64,000 bases of DNA from Emticicia sp965283955 (GCA_965283955.1 CBDIQW010000001.1:3162001-3226000); one strand, 5' to 3'. Counted from the stretch's first letter, positions 8,742 through 18,961 are shown. Made by a program: numbers and translations. The notes: generated by a model not told the origin, from the letters alone.

Positions 8742-9250
8742 ATGAAAAAGGTTTCAGGATTTATCATATTAGCAGCAATAGGCTTATTAATAGGTTGTTA
8801 TAAAGAGATATCTTTTGATGTAAAACCAGCCATTGAATTTAGAAGTTTGAAAAAAGAAATCAGAATTGACCAATTTGCGGGTTCAAAAAAAGACTCTGTT
8901 ATCTTAACAATCAAATTTCAAGATGGTGATGGCGATTTGGGGTTAAATGAAAAAGAAAAAACTGCTGCCGAACTGACGAACGATTTTAACTATATTATCA
9001 GAATTTTCCGTAAAAGAAGAGGTGTTTTTACTGAATTTGTGCCAGATGTTCCCTACTCTGGGTATTTTCCTCGCTTAAAAACTGATGGTAAAACTGGTCC
9101 AATCGAAGGAACAATTGATTATTCAATAGATTTCCCCACCCGTTTACGCCAGTGAAAGATTCTCTAAAATTTCAAGTAACAATCAAAGATCGAGCAGGAA
9201 ATATTAGTAATACTACCGAGTCTGAAGTAATTGTATTGAACGAGTTTTGA
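8742..9250 (+). CDS. Putative lipoprotein with Ig-like C-terminus (frameshift)
   Basis: Begins with a signal and lipobox (LLIGC, Cys about residue 19), then IEFRSLKKEIRIDQ and GDGDLGLNEKEK. The latter is a pattern I associate with Bacteroidota surface lipoproteins that read as calcium- or Ig-like beta domains. The first frame stops at 9153-9155. In the frame reached by adding one base at the CCCC run 9134-9137, the protein continues HPFTPVKDSLKFQ...ESEVIVLNEF to TGA at 9248-9250. The complete product is about 169 residues. No function is recognised. It is convergent with the epimerase gene across a 12-bp hairpin. Confidence 0.7.
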
Positions 9251-9263
9251 TTTTGGCAGTCAG

Positions 9264-9302
9264 CTTTCGGCAATCGACTGTTTGATAGCTGATTGCCGAA
9301 AG
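9264..9302. terminator. Hairpin between convergent genes
   Basis: CTTTCGGCAATC at 9264-9275 and GATTGCCGAAAG at 9291-9302 form a perfect 12-bp stem. There is no T-run, so it may be a border palindrome with CAGTC-type words rather than a classical terminator. Confidence 0.5.
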
Positions 9303-9308
9303 GCGATG

Positions 9309-10323
9309 TTATAATTTCAAAATTGCTCCCGTACCATTTACTTTTGGGTAAACAGGCTTACCTTTATCAAGATAAACACCCGTTGCAGGGTCATTAGCAA
9401 TTAAAATCGAGCCATCCATATCTACATAATCAAGCAAAGGTGCGAGTTGGCCAATTGCCGAAATTCCGATACTTGTTTCGGTCATGCAGCCACACATCAC
9501 TTGTAAGCCTAAGCTTCGAGCTTCGGCAATCATGCGTAATGCGGGCGTAATTCCACCACATTTTGCCAGTTTTATGTTTACGCCATCAAATTTTCCAACG
9601 CATTTTTTTACATCTTCTTCTACGATACAACTTTCATCAGCAATTAGAGGTAGAACCGACTCTGCCATTATTTCGAGCATTGGTTCATAATCATCTTTTT
9701 GCATAGGTTGTTCGATAAACTCAACGCCCAATTCGGCAAAAGCTTTTGAGTTTTCAATCGTTTCTTCTACGCCCCATGCACAGTTGGCATCTACTCTGAA
9801 AAGTGCATCAGTATGCTTATGAAGTTCACGGACAATCTCCACATCGTGGTCGGTCGCAAAGTTTAATTTTATAAATCGGGAAATCGAACTCTTGCATTTT
9901 TTCAACCATTTTTTCGATGGTATCAATGCCAATTGTATAGTTTGAATACGGAGCGTTCGTTGTGTCTAATCCCCAAATTTCGTAAAGTGGTTTTTCTTGT
10001 TTTTTTCCCCACAGATCCCAAGCTGCCATGTCTAAGGCACAATGAGCAAAAGGGTCATTTTTTAGGTACGGATACATAAATGCCCAAAAATCTTCAGGAC
10101 TATCAAGCTCAAAGTTTTCGATAAGTTCTTGATATTCAGTAAGTGTATCTCTCATTCCTTCGGCCGTAACACCATAATAGGGAATCGGGGTAGCTTCACC
10201 GTAGCCACTGAGGTCGCCGTCTTGAAGTTCTACGATAAAGGCATCAATATCATCACGAGAGCCATGTGCAATTGTAAAAGTATGCCGCATTTGCAGCGTA
10301 AGAATATGGAATTTTAGTTTCAT
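9309..10323 (-). CDS. Dipeptide epimerase, enolase superfamily (frameshift)
   Basis: Muconate-lactonizing subgroup of the enolase superfamily, most like L-Ala-D/L-Glu epimerase, which handles murein peptides. The N-terminal capping part ends with YKIKL, where the second Lys is the usual catalytic base of a K-x-K motif. The metal ligands lie in VDANCAW, IEQPM and ADES, and the second base in NIKLAKCGG. The frame breaks at 9858-9860 by one surplus base; removing it gives YKIKLATDHDVEIV without a gap. The corrected protein is about 337 residues, normal for the family. It is transcribed downstream of comB on the same strand. The exact dipeptide cannot be read from sequence. Confidence 0.85.
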
Positions 10324-10352
10324 TTTGATGAAGAGTTTATAAGCTAAATTTA

Positions 10353-10383
10353 CTCCTCCCCATCGGGGAGGCTGGAAGGGCTA
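10353..10383. repeat. GC-rich gene-border element overlapping the comB stop
   Basis: CTCCTCCCCATCGGGGAGG is followed by CTGGAAGGGCTA. Read on the minus strand the element begins TAGCCC, and its TAG is the stop codon of comB. It lies in the short gap to the epimerase start. Confidence 0.55.
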
Positions 10384-11088
10384 CATATTCACCAACTCAT
10401 TCCCACGAAGTACAGGCACAACATCATACAAATCACGTTGTAGGCAATAACCAATGTCTTTATTAATACCCAAACGTTGCAAACGACGAATATGCGATGA
10501 GTTCGCCAAATAGCCCAACATATCATCTTTAGCTTGTTGATACATTCTCATGGCCATAATTGCACTATCTTCGGCTACAAAAAACTCATTTTGCACTGCA
10601 TCTACCAATGCACCCGCAAAAAGCGTATCTTCCAAATTTGTTCTACCTTTCCAGCCTGCACACAATACCAAAACATCATAAGGTTGAGTTTTCAAATACT
10701 CAACAATCGCATTGAGGTTTAAGAATGCACCCACTAAAACTTTTACGGCCGAACTTTTAGCTTTCGTAATTGAATATGTACCGTTCGTAGTTGTCATGGC
10801 AATTTTTTCGCCAATCAATTTTTCGTCCATGTAGCTGAAAGGTGAGTTGTCAAGCTCAAAACCCTCTACTTTTTGAGCATTACGCTCGGCTGCTGCAATA
10901 AATCCTTTGGCTTGTAAGGCTTGACATTCTTCAACGGTTTCTACTGGAATAATCGCTTTTACACCATAGGCAAAGCCAGTGACCATACAGGAAGTGGCTC
11001 TGAAAATATCCGTAACGATTACAATCGTATTATCAATATTATGAAGATGGAGTAAATCTGGTGTTAAACAAACGTCAATATTTTTCAT
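10381..11088 (-). CDS. comB: ComB-family 2-phosphosulfolactate phosphatase
   Basis: 235 residues from the ATG giving MKNIDVCLTPDLL. A longer frame to 11136 adds an unlikely hydrophobic head. Family motifs are IVIVTDIFRATSCM, GFELDNSPFSY, AMTTTNGTYSI and VLVLCAGWKGRTNLEDTLFAGALV. ComB hydrolyses 2-phosphosulfolactate in coenzyme M or sulfolactate formation. In bacteria without coenzyme M its role is often unclear. No other sulfonate gene lies nearby, so the physiological role here is not shown. It is divergent from atpA across a 323-base gap and shares a strand with the epimerase. Confidence 0.85.
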   Translation of the reverse strand: MKNIDVCLTPDLLHLHNIDNTIVIVTDIFRATSCMVTGFAYGVKAIIPVETVEECQALQAKGFIAAAERNAQKVEGFELDNSPFSYMDEKLIGEKIAMTTTNGTYSITKAKSSAVKVLVGAFLNLNAIVEYLKTQPYDVLVLCAGWKGRTNLEDTLFAGALVDAVQNEFFVAEDSAIMAMRMYQQAKDDMLGYLANSSHIRRLQRLGINKDIGYCLQRDLYDVVPVLRGNELVNM

Positions 11089-11254
11089 TTTAAAAACAAT
11101 GATTCTTGATAAAAAAAACTGCTGCAAAGATGCCAAAAAATATGTTCAAATCTGACAACTTTCGCAAAGATGTCAGATTTTGGTCACAAACTTTCAAAAT
11201 ATAATTCAGTTTTCTAAAAATAATCCTACCTTTTTTATCTTTTTCTGCTAAAAA

Positions 11255-11287
11255 TATGGGAATTGTGAAAATACTATCGTAATTTTG
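11255..11287 (+). promoter_or_regulatory. Probable atpA promoter, Bacteroidota type
   Basis: TAATTTTG at 11280-11287 fits the -7 box TAnnTTTG, and TATG at 11255-11258 lies 21 bases upstream where TTTG is expected. The leader to atpA would be about 120 bases and contains the palindrome at 11309-11377. Confidence 0.45.
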
Positions 11288-11308
11288 CACCCGAAAAATC
11301 AAATGAGT

Positions 11309-11377
11309 GAATGATATAATGAGAGAATGTTAGAATGCTTTTTTAACAAATTCACTCATTCCTTCATTCTATCATTC
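11309..11377. repeat. Gene-border palindrome, GAATGA word family, in the comB-atpA gap
   Basis: Arms 11309-11336 and 11350-11377 are imperfect inverted copies made of GAATGATAGAATGA-type words, with a 13-base loop. The rest of the 323-base gap (11089-11411) is AT-rich and shows only the probable atpA promoter. Confidence 0.7.
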
Positions 11378-11411
11378 AAAATTCTACAATAAAACTCATC
11401 AAAAAAATTAT

Positions 11412-12988
11412 ATGGCATCAGTTAGACCAGATGAAGTTTCGGCAATCCTGCGTGAGCAATTGGCAGGTTCAAGAACCGAAGCCGAACTCGAAGAAGTTGG
11501 TACAGTGCTACAAATCGGCGACGGTGTAGCACGTATATACGGTTTATCAAAAGTTCAAGCCGGTGAATTGCTGGCGTTTGAAAATGGCTTGAAAGCCTTA
11601 GCACTTAACCTCGAAGAAGATAACGTAGGGGCGGTATTATTAGGCGATTCGACAGGTATCAAAGAAGGAGCAACAGTAAAACGTACAGGTGAAATTGCCT
11701 CTGTAAAAGTAGGCGAAGGAATCGTAGGTCGTGTTGTAAATACTTTGGCAGAGCCTATTGATGGAAAAGGCCCTATTACTGGTGAATTATATGAAATGCC
11801 ATTGGAGCGTAAAGCGCCGGGTGTTATCTATCGTGAACCAGTTAAAGAACCATTGCAAACAGGTATCAAAGCGATTGATGCGATGATCCCGATAGGTCGT
11901 GGACAAAGAGAGTTGGTTATCGGTGACCGTCAAACTGGTAAAACAGCGATCTGTATTGATACGATCATTAATCAGAAAGAATTTTTTGATAAAGGCGAAC
12001 CTGTATTTTGTATTTATGTAGCTTGTGGACAAAAAGCATCTACCGTGAAGGCTGTTGAGCAAACACTTCGTAAATACGGTGCAATGGACTACACAGTTAT
12101 CGTAAATGCTGGTGCTTCTGACCCATCTCCGATGCAATTCTTTGCTCCGTTTACGGGTGCTGCCATCGGTGAATATTTCCGTGATACTGGCCGTCCAGCA
12201 TTAGTTGTTTATGATGATTTATCTAAACAAGCTGTTGCTTACCGTGAGGTATCATTATTGCTTCGTCGTCCGCCAGGTCGTGAGGCTTATCCAGGAGACG
12301 TTTTCTACTTACATAGCCGTTTATTGGAGCGTGCTGCGAAAATCAGTTCTGATGATACGATTGCAAGCAACATGAACGACCTTCCTGCTTCATTGAAAGG
12401 TAAAGTTAAAGGTGGCGGTTCATTGACAGCTCTTCCGATTATCGAAACGCAAGCGGGTGACGTTTCTGCATACATCCCGACTAACGTAATTTCGATTACT
12501 GACGGACAAATCTTCTTGGAGTCTAACTTGTTCAACGCAGGTATTCGTCCAGCGATTAACGTAGGTATCTCGGTATCACGCGTGGGTGGTAATGCTCAGA
12601 TCAAGTCAATGAAGAAAGTAGCAGGTACTTTGAAACTTGACCAAGCACAATTCCGTGAATTGGAAGCGTTTGCTAAGTTTGGTTCTGACCTTGATGCTTC
12701 TACAAAATTGACTATCGACCGTGGTCGTAAAAACCAAGAGATTTTGAAGCAAGCTCAATTCTCGCCTACACCAGTTGGTGAGCAAGTAGCAATCATTTAC
12801 GCTTCAATCAATGGTGTAATGGATAAAGTAGATGTAAGCAAAGTAAAAGCGTTTGAAAACGAATTTATTACATTGTTGAAAGCTCAAAATCCTGAAGTTA
12901 TCACTAAACTTGCGGCTGGTAAATTAGATGATGACATTACAGCTATCATCAAAAAGTTGGTAAAGAATTAGCAGAGAAATACGCTTAA
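11412..12988 (+). CDS. atpA: ATP synthase F1 subunit alpha (frameshift at the extreme 3' end)
   Basis: F1 alpha subunit with the nucleotide-binding loop GDRQTGKTAICIDT at about 173-186, the alpha signature GREAYPGDVFYLHSRLLERAA, and full-length N-terminal beta barrel. It forms the non-catalytic part of the alpha3beta3 ring on the cytoplasmic face. The uncorrected frame ends IIKKLVKN at 12971. One extra A in the AAAAA run 12951-12955 restores the normal family ending VGKELAEKYA with TAA at 12986-12988, so a one-base deletion in the data is likely. No atpH precedes it, so atpA starts this unit. atpG follows after a 25-bp word palindrome. Confidence 0.95.
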
Positions 12989-12991
12989 TAC

Positions 12992-13079
12992 AATTAAGAA
13001 TGTAGAATTGAGAATTGAGAATTGAGAATAAGGAAAAATTCTACCTTCATTTTTAATTCTCAATCTTTAATTCTTAATT
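12992..13079. repeat. Gene-border palindrome between atpA and atpG, AATTGAGAATT words
   Basis: Arms 12992-13016 and 13055-13079 (25 bases each) are inverted copies made of AATTAAGAAT and TTGAGAATT words. The structure begins four bases after the corrected atpA stop and ends ten bases before the atpG start. Confidence 0.75.
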
Positions 13080-13089
13080 AATTAAAAAG

Positions 13090-13975
13090 ATGGCTTCATT
13101 AAAAGAAGTAAGAAATAGAATTGTTTCGGTAAATTCTACGACACAGATTACCAAGGCAATGAAAATGGTATCGGCGGCGAAACTTCGTCGTCGTTCAAGA
13201 TGCTATTGTGCAGATGCGTCCGTATGCGAATAAGTTGAACGAATTGATTTCGACTGTTTCGGCAAATACAGAAGTAGGAGCAACGAGCCCATATACCAAA
13301 GTACGTACAGTTGAGAACGTATTAATCATTGTTGTAACCTCAGATAGAGGTCTTTGTGGTGCTTTCAACTCAAATGTTGTAAAAGCTGCATTGGCTCTTA
13401 TTCAAGAGAAATATGCCCCTCAAGCTGCCAAAGGAAAAGTAGAAATTATGCCTTTGGGTAAGAAAGGTGGTGAAACACTACAAAAACGTGGCTTTAAAGT
13501 AAATACTGAGTATATGGATATTTTCCAACGCTTGAATTTTGCAACTGCTCGTCAGGCTGCCGAACAAGTTATGGAAGCTTTTACTAATGGTAAGTATGAT
13601 GTAGTTGAGATTATTTTCAACGAATTTAAAAATGCTGCAACGCAAATTATCCGTGCAGAGCAGGTTTTGCCTTTGGTTGAGAAAAAAGATAATACTTCTA
13701 AAGCAGGTGCTATTGATTATATCTTTGAGCCATCGGAAGAAGAGATTGTTTTGGAGTTAATGCCAAAAGCTATCAAAATGCAGATATTTAAAGCAGTTCT
13801 TGACTCGAATGCGTCGGAACACGGAGCCAGAATGACTGCAATGGACAAAGCAACTGATAATGCTAATGAATTGCTTCGTACTTTGAAAATTGAGTATAAC
13901 CGTAGTCGTCAAGCAGCCATTACTAACGAAATCTTAGAGATTGTTGGTGGTGCAGAGGCTTTGAAAGCACAGTAA
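13090..13975 (+). CDS. atpG: ATP synthase F1 subunit gamma (frameshift near the 5' end)
   Basis: Rotor shaft of F1. The start MASLKEVRNRIVSVNSTTQITKAMKMVSAAKLRR is read from ATG 13090, then one surplus base in the CGTCGTCG stretch (about 13186-13194) shifts the frame. In the new frame the protein continues VQDAIVQMRPYANKL without loss. The family block SDRGLCGAFNSNVVKA and the C-terminal helix TDNANELLRTLKIEYNRSRQAAITNEI are intact. The corrected length is about 294 residues. It is co-transcribed with atpA and followed by a strong terminator, so beta and epsilon genes lie elsewhere. Confidence 0.93.
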
Positions 13976-14001
13976 AAGATTATCGTTCTTATATACAAAG
14001 G

Positions 14002-14035
14002 CGGCGATGTATCGAAAGATATGTCGCCGTTTTTT
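14002..14035 (+). terminator. Rho-independent terminator after atpG
   Basis: A 12-bp stem (CGGCGATGTATC with GATATGTCGCCG, two G-T wobbles) encloses a GAAA tetraloop and is followed by T6 at 14030-14035. Confidence 0.9.
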
Positions 14036-14087
14036 GTGATGCAATTCTCTATCATATTATATTGTTGGCACAATTTAGAAAATTGTG

Positions 14088-14870
14088 TTACAATTCCTGC
14101 ACACTCATTACGCCCAAGTTTTCAAATAACTTAGACCAATAAAGTGTAATTGTTGGGTTATTTTCTTTAATTGAACTCGTTGGCTCGAAGGGTAAAATCA
14201 TAGAAATATCAGGGCCATTCAGAGCTAAATCTTTATATTTTTCGGCATCAGCTTTTGCCCAGTTTTCTGCTTCCGAGTTATCTTTTGGTGGGCTTATCTG
14301 AAAATCTCGACCACTTTTTACACTTTCTACCATATCGCTCAGATAATAAACTTTTACTACTGCACCTGATTCTGAAGCTTTAGCGATGACTGGAAGGCTC
14401 GCCAAAATATTAGTTTCACGATTGGAAGCATTATCATTTTGTGCGTTGAGACGTGCCAATGCTTGTTTGGTTATGAAGGTGCGTTCTTTTCTAATTGATA
14501 AGTCATAAGAGGTTTTAATGGCCTCTAAATCCGTGGCATTTACGCCTTCGGTGTCTTCCATTTCGGTGCGGCAAGTGAGCGAAAGGCAACGCCCTTTAGC
14601 TGTATTTTCGTGAATGTAGTAAATCTCAAATTTATCGCCCGATTTCCTTACATTTTCTTCGATAATACTATTGAGTGCTTGCTGGTATTTTTGGGCAACA
14701 AAAGGCTTTGAAACATCAACACTGGCGGTTTTATCAATGAAAATAAGCGTATGAATGGCTGGTGCATCTGCTTTATTTTCGGTTTTTTGAGCTTTTTTTT
14801 CTCCGCATGAAGCAAGAATTGATATTAATGATAAAAAGACAAGAAAGTGATTGATATTGGGCTTTTTCAT
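14088..14870 (-). CDS. Putative lipoprotein with von Willebrand A-like domain
   Basis: About 260 residues. Signal peptide and lipobox ISILASC place the Cys near residue 22. Downstream, HTLIFIDKTASVDVSKP resembles the first strand and D-x-(T/S)-x-S metal site of a vWA domain, and VVKVYYLSDMVES fits a later core strand. The start is the ATG at 14870; one codon upstream is TTG. The next gene on this strand also encodes a lipoprotein, but the two are separated by about 95 bases. The function is unknown. Confidence 0.65.
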   Translation of the reverse strand: MKKPNINHFLVFLSLISILASCGEKKAQKTENKADAPAIHTLIFIDKTASVDVSKPFVAQKYQQALNSIIEENVRKSGDKFEIYYIHENTAKGRCLSLTCRTEMEDTEGVNATDLEAIKTSYDLSIRKERTFITKQALARLNAQNDNASNRETNILASLPVIAKASESGAVVKVYYLSDMVESVKSGRDFQISPPKDNSEAENWAKADAEKYKDLALNGPDISMILPFEPTSSIKENNPTITLYWSKLFENLGVMSVQEL

Positions 14871-14965
14871 CAAATTATTGTTAATAGGCTATTTGCCTAA
14901 ATTATAAATGCTTTTTTCACGTTCAGGTCAGACCTTTGGGGCAGACCCATTGCAAAATTAAACTT

Positions 14966-15886
14966 TCAATATTTCAACTTTAAAAGTTTTCTATAAGTGG
15001 TATCAGCGGGCGAGTTTTTCTCCCAATAAGCATTTTGAATGGTTGCTTTCAGTACCGCTCTCGACGTTAATTTCTTTTTTCTTACTTCATACGCATCTTC
15101 CCAACCGATAATCTGGTGAGGAAAACCTTTCTCAAAAATGATTCTTAAATCTCGCTGACTTTCAGGGAACTTAATTTGATAGTCCATCAAGTCTTTGCCC
15201 TTAAATGTTGAATCTCCTTTATAAGGTTCGAGTTTAATTTTGGCCATTTCGGCCTGTGCTTTTTTATGACGCAAACGCAGAAACGTCATGCTTGGTATCA
15301 ACAAAACATTTCCTTTGGGAAGTTGTTCGATAGGTAATAGTCTAATTTTTGTCCAGAGTTCATCTTCGAGCATGGCATAATCAATATGACATTCTTCTGA
15401 AACTTCTTCTTCAAAATACGATTTTCCAAGTATTTGATACCCGTTTTGGTGATAATTTAGCTGCATAAAACTCTGCCCGCACCACTCTTGGTTAGTATTT
15501 GTAACCTTGAGCGTTGCAGAAAATGTATTAGTTTGAATAGGCGTGAAAACTGATGTGTACATCGAATAATCATAAATACCCGTAACAAATTTTTTAATAA
15601 AATTGAGTTTTAGCACTGGTGTTGCCATTTCTTTGGCATCTGACTCCAGTTTTACCTGTTTGTCCAAACGAAAATCTTCACTGACAAATACCATCACGGC
15701 TTCGCCTTTATTGAGCTTTCCGTATTGAGCTTGTTGTAAATCATAACTACTGATTTCGGCTTTATTCGTAAACCAGTATTTTCTAAACTCCTGACTGTCA
15801 GATAATTGTATTTGTTTTTTTTCGTTTTTGTTAGTACAAGCAGTAATTATAAATAATAGGCTAAAAATTATAGTATAATATTTCAT
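14966..15886 (-). CDS. Uncharacterised lipoprotein
   Basis: 306 residues with a signal and lipobox (FIITAC, Cys about residue 17). Blocks such as YWFTNKAEISSYDLQQAQYG and GEAVMVFVSEDF are, from memory, shared with a Bacteroidota family sometimes labelled septum formation inhibitor Maf. This protein has none of the Maf nucleotide pyrophosphatase motifs, so I do not use that name. It is probably anchored on the periplasmic face of a membrane. Its role is unknown. Confidence 0.65.
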   Translation of the reverse strand: MKYYTIIFSLLFIITACTNKNEKKQIQLSDSQEFRKYWFTNKAEISSYDLQQAQYGKLNKGEAVMVFVSEDFRLDKQVKLESDAKEMATPVLKLNFIKKFVTGIYDYSMYTSVFTPIQTNTFSATLKVTNTNQEWCGQSFMQLNYHQNGYQILGKSYFEEEVSEECHIDYAMLEDELWTKIRLLPIEQLPKGNVLLIPSMTFLRLRHKKAQAEMAKIKLEPYKGDSTFKGKDLMDYQIKFPESQRDLRIIFEKGFPHQIIGWEDAYEVRKKKLTSRAVLKATIQNAYWEKNSPADTTYRKLLKLKY

Positions 15887-15994
15887 TCTTTGAGGTTTGT
15901 TGCAAATAATCTTTCAAAATTAATCAAATTGTGTGGTACTTATATAATGATTACGTGTTAATGATTCGTTATTAAACGGTATTTTTCAGCATTA

Positions 15995-16900
15995 TCATTT
16001 TTTTCCTTTCCAGCTAATCAAAAATACACCGATTAAGACGAAAAATGTTCCGATGATTTGTTCGAGCCAGATGTTTTCTCCCAAAAATGCTGTTGCCAGA
16101 AAAATCGTAAAAATTGGTCCAATACTCGCAATTATCGAAGCATTACCCGAACCCACGTGCTTGATTCCTTCAGATAACATAAAAGTTGGCAAAACTGTTG
16201 AGAAAACGGCCATCGAAAGCGAAATGATATAAACAGGCATCGGAAAATTAAAAATGGTAAGTCCGTTTTCGATGTAGCAATGAATGATTGTTGGAAAAAG
16301 TGCCGAGATAATCACCCACGAAGTAAAGCGAGTAGTACCGAGTTTGGCAATGAGGCCATCGCTACTTATGAGATAAAAAGCATAAGTAAATCCACTCAAA
16401 ATTACCCAAAAAGCACCCAAACCGATGTTTTTTTGCTGATGAGTATCAAAGTTTTTCAAGAATGCCAAAACGATTCCGAGATAAGTAATACCGAGAGCTA
16501 ACCATTGAAGGCGAGTTATTGATTTTTTGAGTATAATTGCTCGAAGAATCAAGACAAAAGTTGGGTACACAAAGAGCAAAATTCGTTCTAAACTGGCCGT
16601 GATATAATTCAAGCCCAAGAGATTGAAATAGGCCGAAACATAATATCCTACAAAACCCACGGCAAAGAGTTTTAGCCAAGTAATCATCTGTACTTGTGGG
16701 TGCGATTCTTCTTGGATTCTTTTCCGAGATAAAATAAAAATATAAAATGGCACCGAAAATAAAAATCGGAGCGAAAGCAACGAAATAGTGTCAATGCCGT
16801 ACTCGTAAGCCGATTTAATGAAGATTCCTTTTAAAGCAAAACCAAACGCTGCCCCAAAGACCAATCCTGCTCCTAACCAATAATTTGAGCGTTTGGGCAT
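15995..16900 (-). CDS. EamA/DMT-family membrane transporter
   Basis: About 301 residues, with roughly ten hydrophobic segments in two EamA repeats (10TMS drug/metabolite transporter superfamily). Repeat 1 begins GAGLVFGAAFGFALKG and repeat 2 begins GLGAFWVILSGFTYAFYLISSD. The frame reaches 16969, but the ATG at 16900 gives MPKRSNYW directly before the first helix and fits the family better. Members export small metabolites or amino acids; the substrate cannot be inferred. It is transcribed alone and divergent from glycogen synthase. Confidence 0.82.
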   Translation of the reverse strand: MPKRSNYWLGAGLVFGAAFGFALKGIFIKSAYEYGIDTISLLSLRFLFSVPFYIFILSRKRIQEESHPQVQMITWLKLFAVGFVGYYVSAYFNLLGLNYITASLERILLFVYPTFVLILRAIILKKSITRLQWLALGITYLGIVLAFLKNFDTHQQKNIGLGAFWVILSGFTYAFYLISSDGLIAKLGTTRFTSWVIISALFPTIIHCYIENGLTIFNFPMPVYIISLSMAVFSTVLPTFMLSEGIKHVGSGNASIIASIGPIFTIFLATAFLGENIWLEQIIGTFFVLIGVFLISWKGKK

Positions 16901-17095
16901 AAAAAATAACCAAATATTAACAGAATGAACGAATGAATATGATAGATTTGCTAAAAGAAATTTATGCAAAAAATAGCAGAATGTCTAAAATTAGCCTTTT
17001 AAGATTAGAATTACTTGAAAAGTTAAATTTTTTATTGCTATTGTTAAATTTTTTAAGCTAATTCAACCCTATGTTTTACCATTTTTTTTAGCAAC

Positions 17096-18961
17096 ATGGC
17101 AGCCAAAGCAAAATTAAAGAAAGAATCAGAACAAACCATTAGTATTAAACCACGAGAACAAAAGAAGCCAATGTTGATGGAAATAGCTTGGGAGGTATGT
17201 AACCAAGTAGGGGGGATTTACACCGTTATTCGCTCAAAAGTACCTTCAATGGTAGAGGAGTGGGGCGAAAATTATTGCCTCATTGGCCCATATTTTCCAA
17301 ATACGGCGATGATTGAATTTGAGCCAATTGCTGACCTTGACGAATCGCCATTTGGCAAAACCGTTAAGAAAATGCAAGAAATGGGCTTTGACGCTCATTA
17401 TGGACGTTGGCTCGTAACAGGTAAACCAAAAATTGTATTACTTGATTTTAAAGCTCTTTTAAAAAACACCAATGATTATAAATTTAAACTCTGGGAAAGA
17501 CATCAAATTTCGACACTAAATGCCGAGCCACTTGTTGACCAAGTAATTGCTCTTGGTGAAATGATTAGGGTATTTCTAAGTGAATTTGGCGAAACAAATG
17601 GCTATAAAAGTGATATTGTTGCTCATTTCCACGAGTGGATGGTTGCAACGGCATTGATTGATATTCGGACGGATAATGTGCCAATTTCTACAGTTTTTAC
17701 GACTCACGCAACTATGTTGGGGCGTTACATTGCAGGAAATGAGGCTGATTTCTACGAAAAATTATCAGGATACGATTGGGACATTGAAGCCAAAAATTAT
17801 GGAATCGAAGCTCAAGCGAAAATTGAACGTTTGGCTGCTCAAAAATCTCATGTACTTACAACCGTGAGTGATGTAACCGCCAAAGAATGTGAGGTGTTTT
17901 TTGGAAGAACCTGCGATTTGATTTTGCCAAATGGTCTGAACGTAACTCGTTTTGCCGCTACGCATGAATTCCAGAATTTACACATGAAGTATAAAGAAAA
18001 AATCCATCAGTTTGTAATGGGGCATTTCTTCCAAAGTTATTCGTGGGATTTAGATAATACACTTTATTTCTTTACTTCGGGGCGTTACGAATTCCGCAAT
18101 AAAGGCTATGACCTTACGCTCGAAGCCCTCAAACGACTCAATTTTAAACTCGTACAAGCAGGTATTGATACAACGGTAGTAATGTTTATTATTACCAAAA
18201 ATCCAGTACATTCGATTGACCCCGAGGTATTGCAGTCGAGGGCTGTGATGGAAGAAATTCGTCAGACTTGCGAATCAATCGAAAAGCAAATCGGCGAGCA
18301 TCTTTTTCACGCTTCGGCATCGAACGACGACCCAAATCTACCAGATTTGAATGAATTTGTGGATGAATATTGGAGACTTCGACTGCGTCGCACGATTCAG
18401 ACTTGGAAAACCAAGAAACTTCCTCATACTGTAACGCACTTGCTCAAACAACCTGATGATATTACTAATTATTTGAAAGAAACCAACTTACTCAACCACG
18501 AGCAAGACCGAGTAAAATTTGTGTATCATCCAGATTTTATTTCGCCAACCAATCCACTTTTTGGTATGGAGTATAGTCAATTTGTGCGTGGTTGTCATTT
18601 GGGAGTATTTCCGAGCTATTATGAGCCTTGGGGCTACACGCCACTTGAGTGCGTAGTACGAGGGATTCCGACTGTGACGAGTGATCTCTCAGGTTTCGGA
18701 GATTTCATTATGCAATTAATGAAAGACTATGATAACGTGGGTGTTTATGTGGTCAATCGTAAAACTAAAAATTTCGATAAAGCCGCCGATCAACTGGCAG
18801 AGATTTTATACAAATTCGTAACCATGAATCGCCGTGACCGTATCATGCAGCGTAATCGTGTTGAGAATATTTCCGAGATTTTCGACTGGACAAACCTTCG
18901 ATCATACTACGATACTGCCCATGATTTAGCTCTCAAACGCAAGGGAGTAACTCGTATCTAA
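17096..18961 (+). CDS. Glycogen synthase, GT3 (eukaryote-like) type
   Basis: 621 residues. The opening MEIAWEVCNQVGGIYTVIRS and the blocks TTHATMLGRYIAGN, GRYEFRNKGYDLTLEAL and YYEPWGYTPLECVVRG are those of the GT3 family (yeast and animal glycogen synthase), not of bacterial GT5 GlgA. GT3 enzymes use UDP-glucose and extend alpha-1,4-glucan. Bacteroidota are known to carry this type. The regulatory arginine cluster of eukaryotic enzymes is only weakly suggested by RLRLRRTIQTWKTKK near 440. No branching or debranching genes are adjacent. A long AT-rich hairpin follows. Confidence 0.88.
   Translation: MAAKAKLKKESEQTISIKPREQKKPMLMEIAWEVCNQVGGIYTVIRSKVPSMVEEWGENYCLIGPYFPNTAMIEFEPIADLDESPFGKTVKKMQEMGFDAHYGRWLVTGKPKIVLLDFKALLKNTNDYKFKLWERHQISTLNAEPLVDQVIALGEMIRVFLSEFGETNGYKSDIVAHFHEWMVATALIDIRTDNVPISTVFTTHATMLGRYIAGNEADFYEKLSGYDWDIEAKNYGIEAQAKIERLAAQKSHVLTTVSDVTAKECEVFFGRTCDLILPNGLNVTRFAATHEFQNLHMKYKEKIHQFVMGHFFQSYSWDLDNTLYFFTSGRYEFRNKGYDLTLEALKRLNFKLVQAGIDTTVVMFIITKNPVHSIDPEVLQSRAVMEEIRQTCESIEKQIGEHLFHASASNDDPNLPDLNEFVDEYWRLRLRRTIQTWKTKKLPHTVTHLLKQPDDITNYLKETNLLNHEQDRVKFVYHPDFISPTNPLFGMEYSQFVRGCHLGVFPSYYEPWGYTPLECVVRGIPTVTSDLSGFGDFIMQLMKDYDNVGVYVVNRKTKNFDKAADQLAEILYKFVTMNRRDRIMQRNRVENISEIFDWTNLRSYYDTAHDLALKRKGVTRI

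Noticed and set aside
14966..15886. Septum inhibitor Maf
   Set aside because: The protein is a lipoprotein and lacks the nucleotide pyrophosphatase motifs of Maf.
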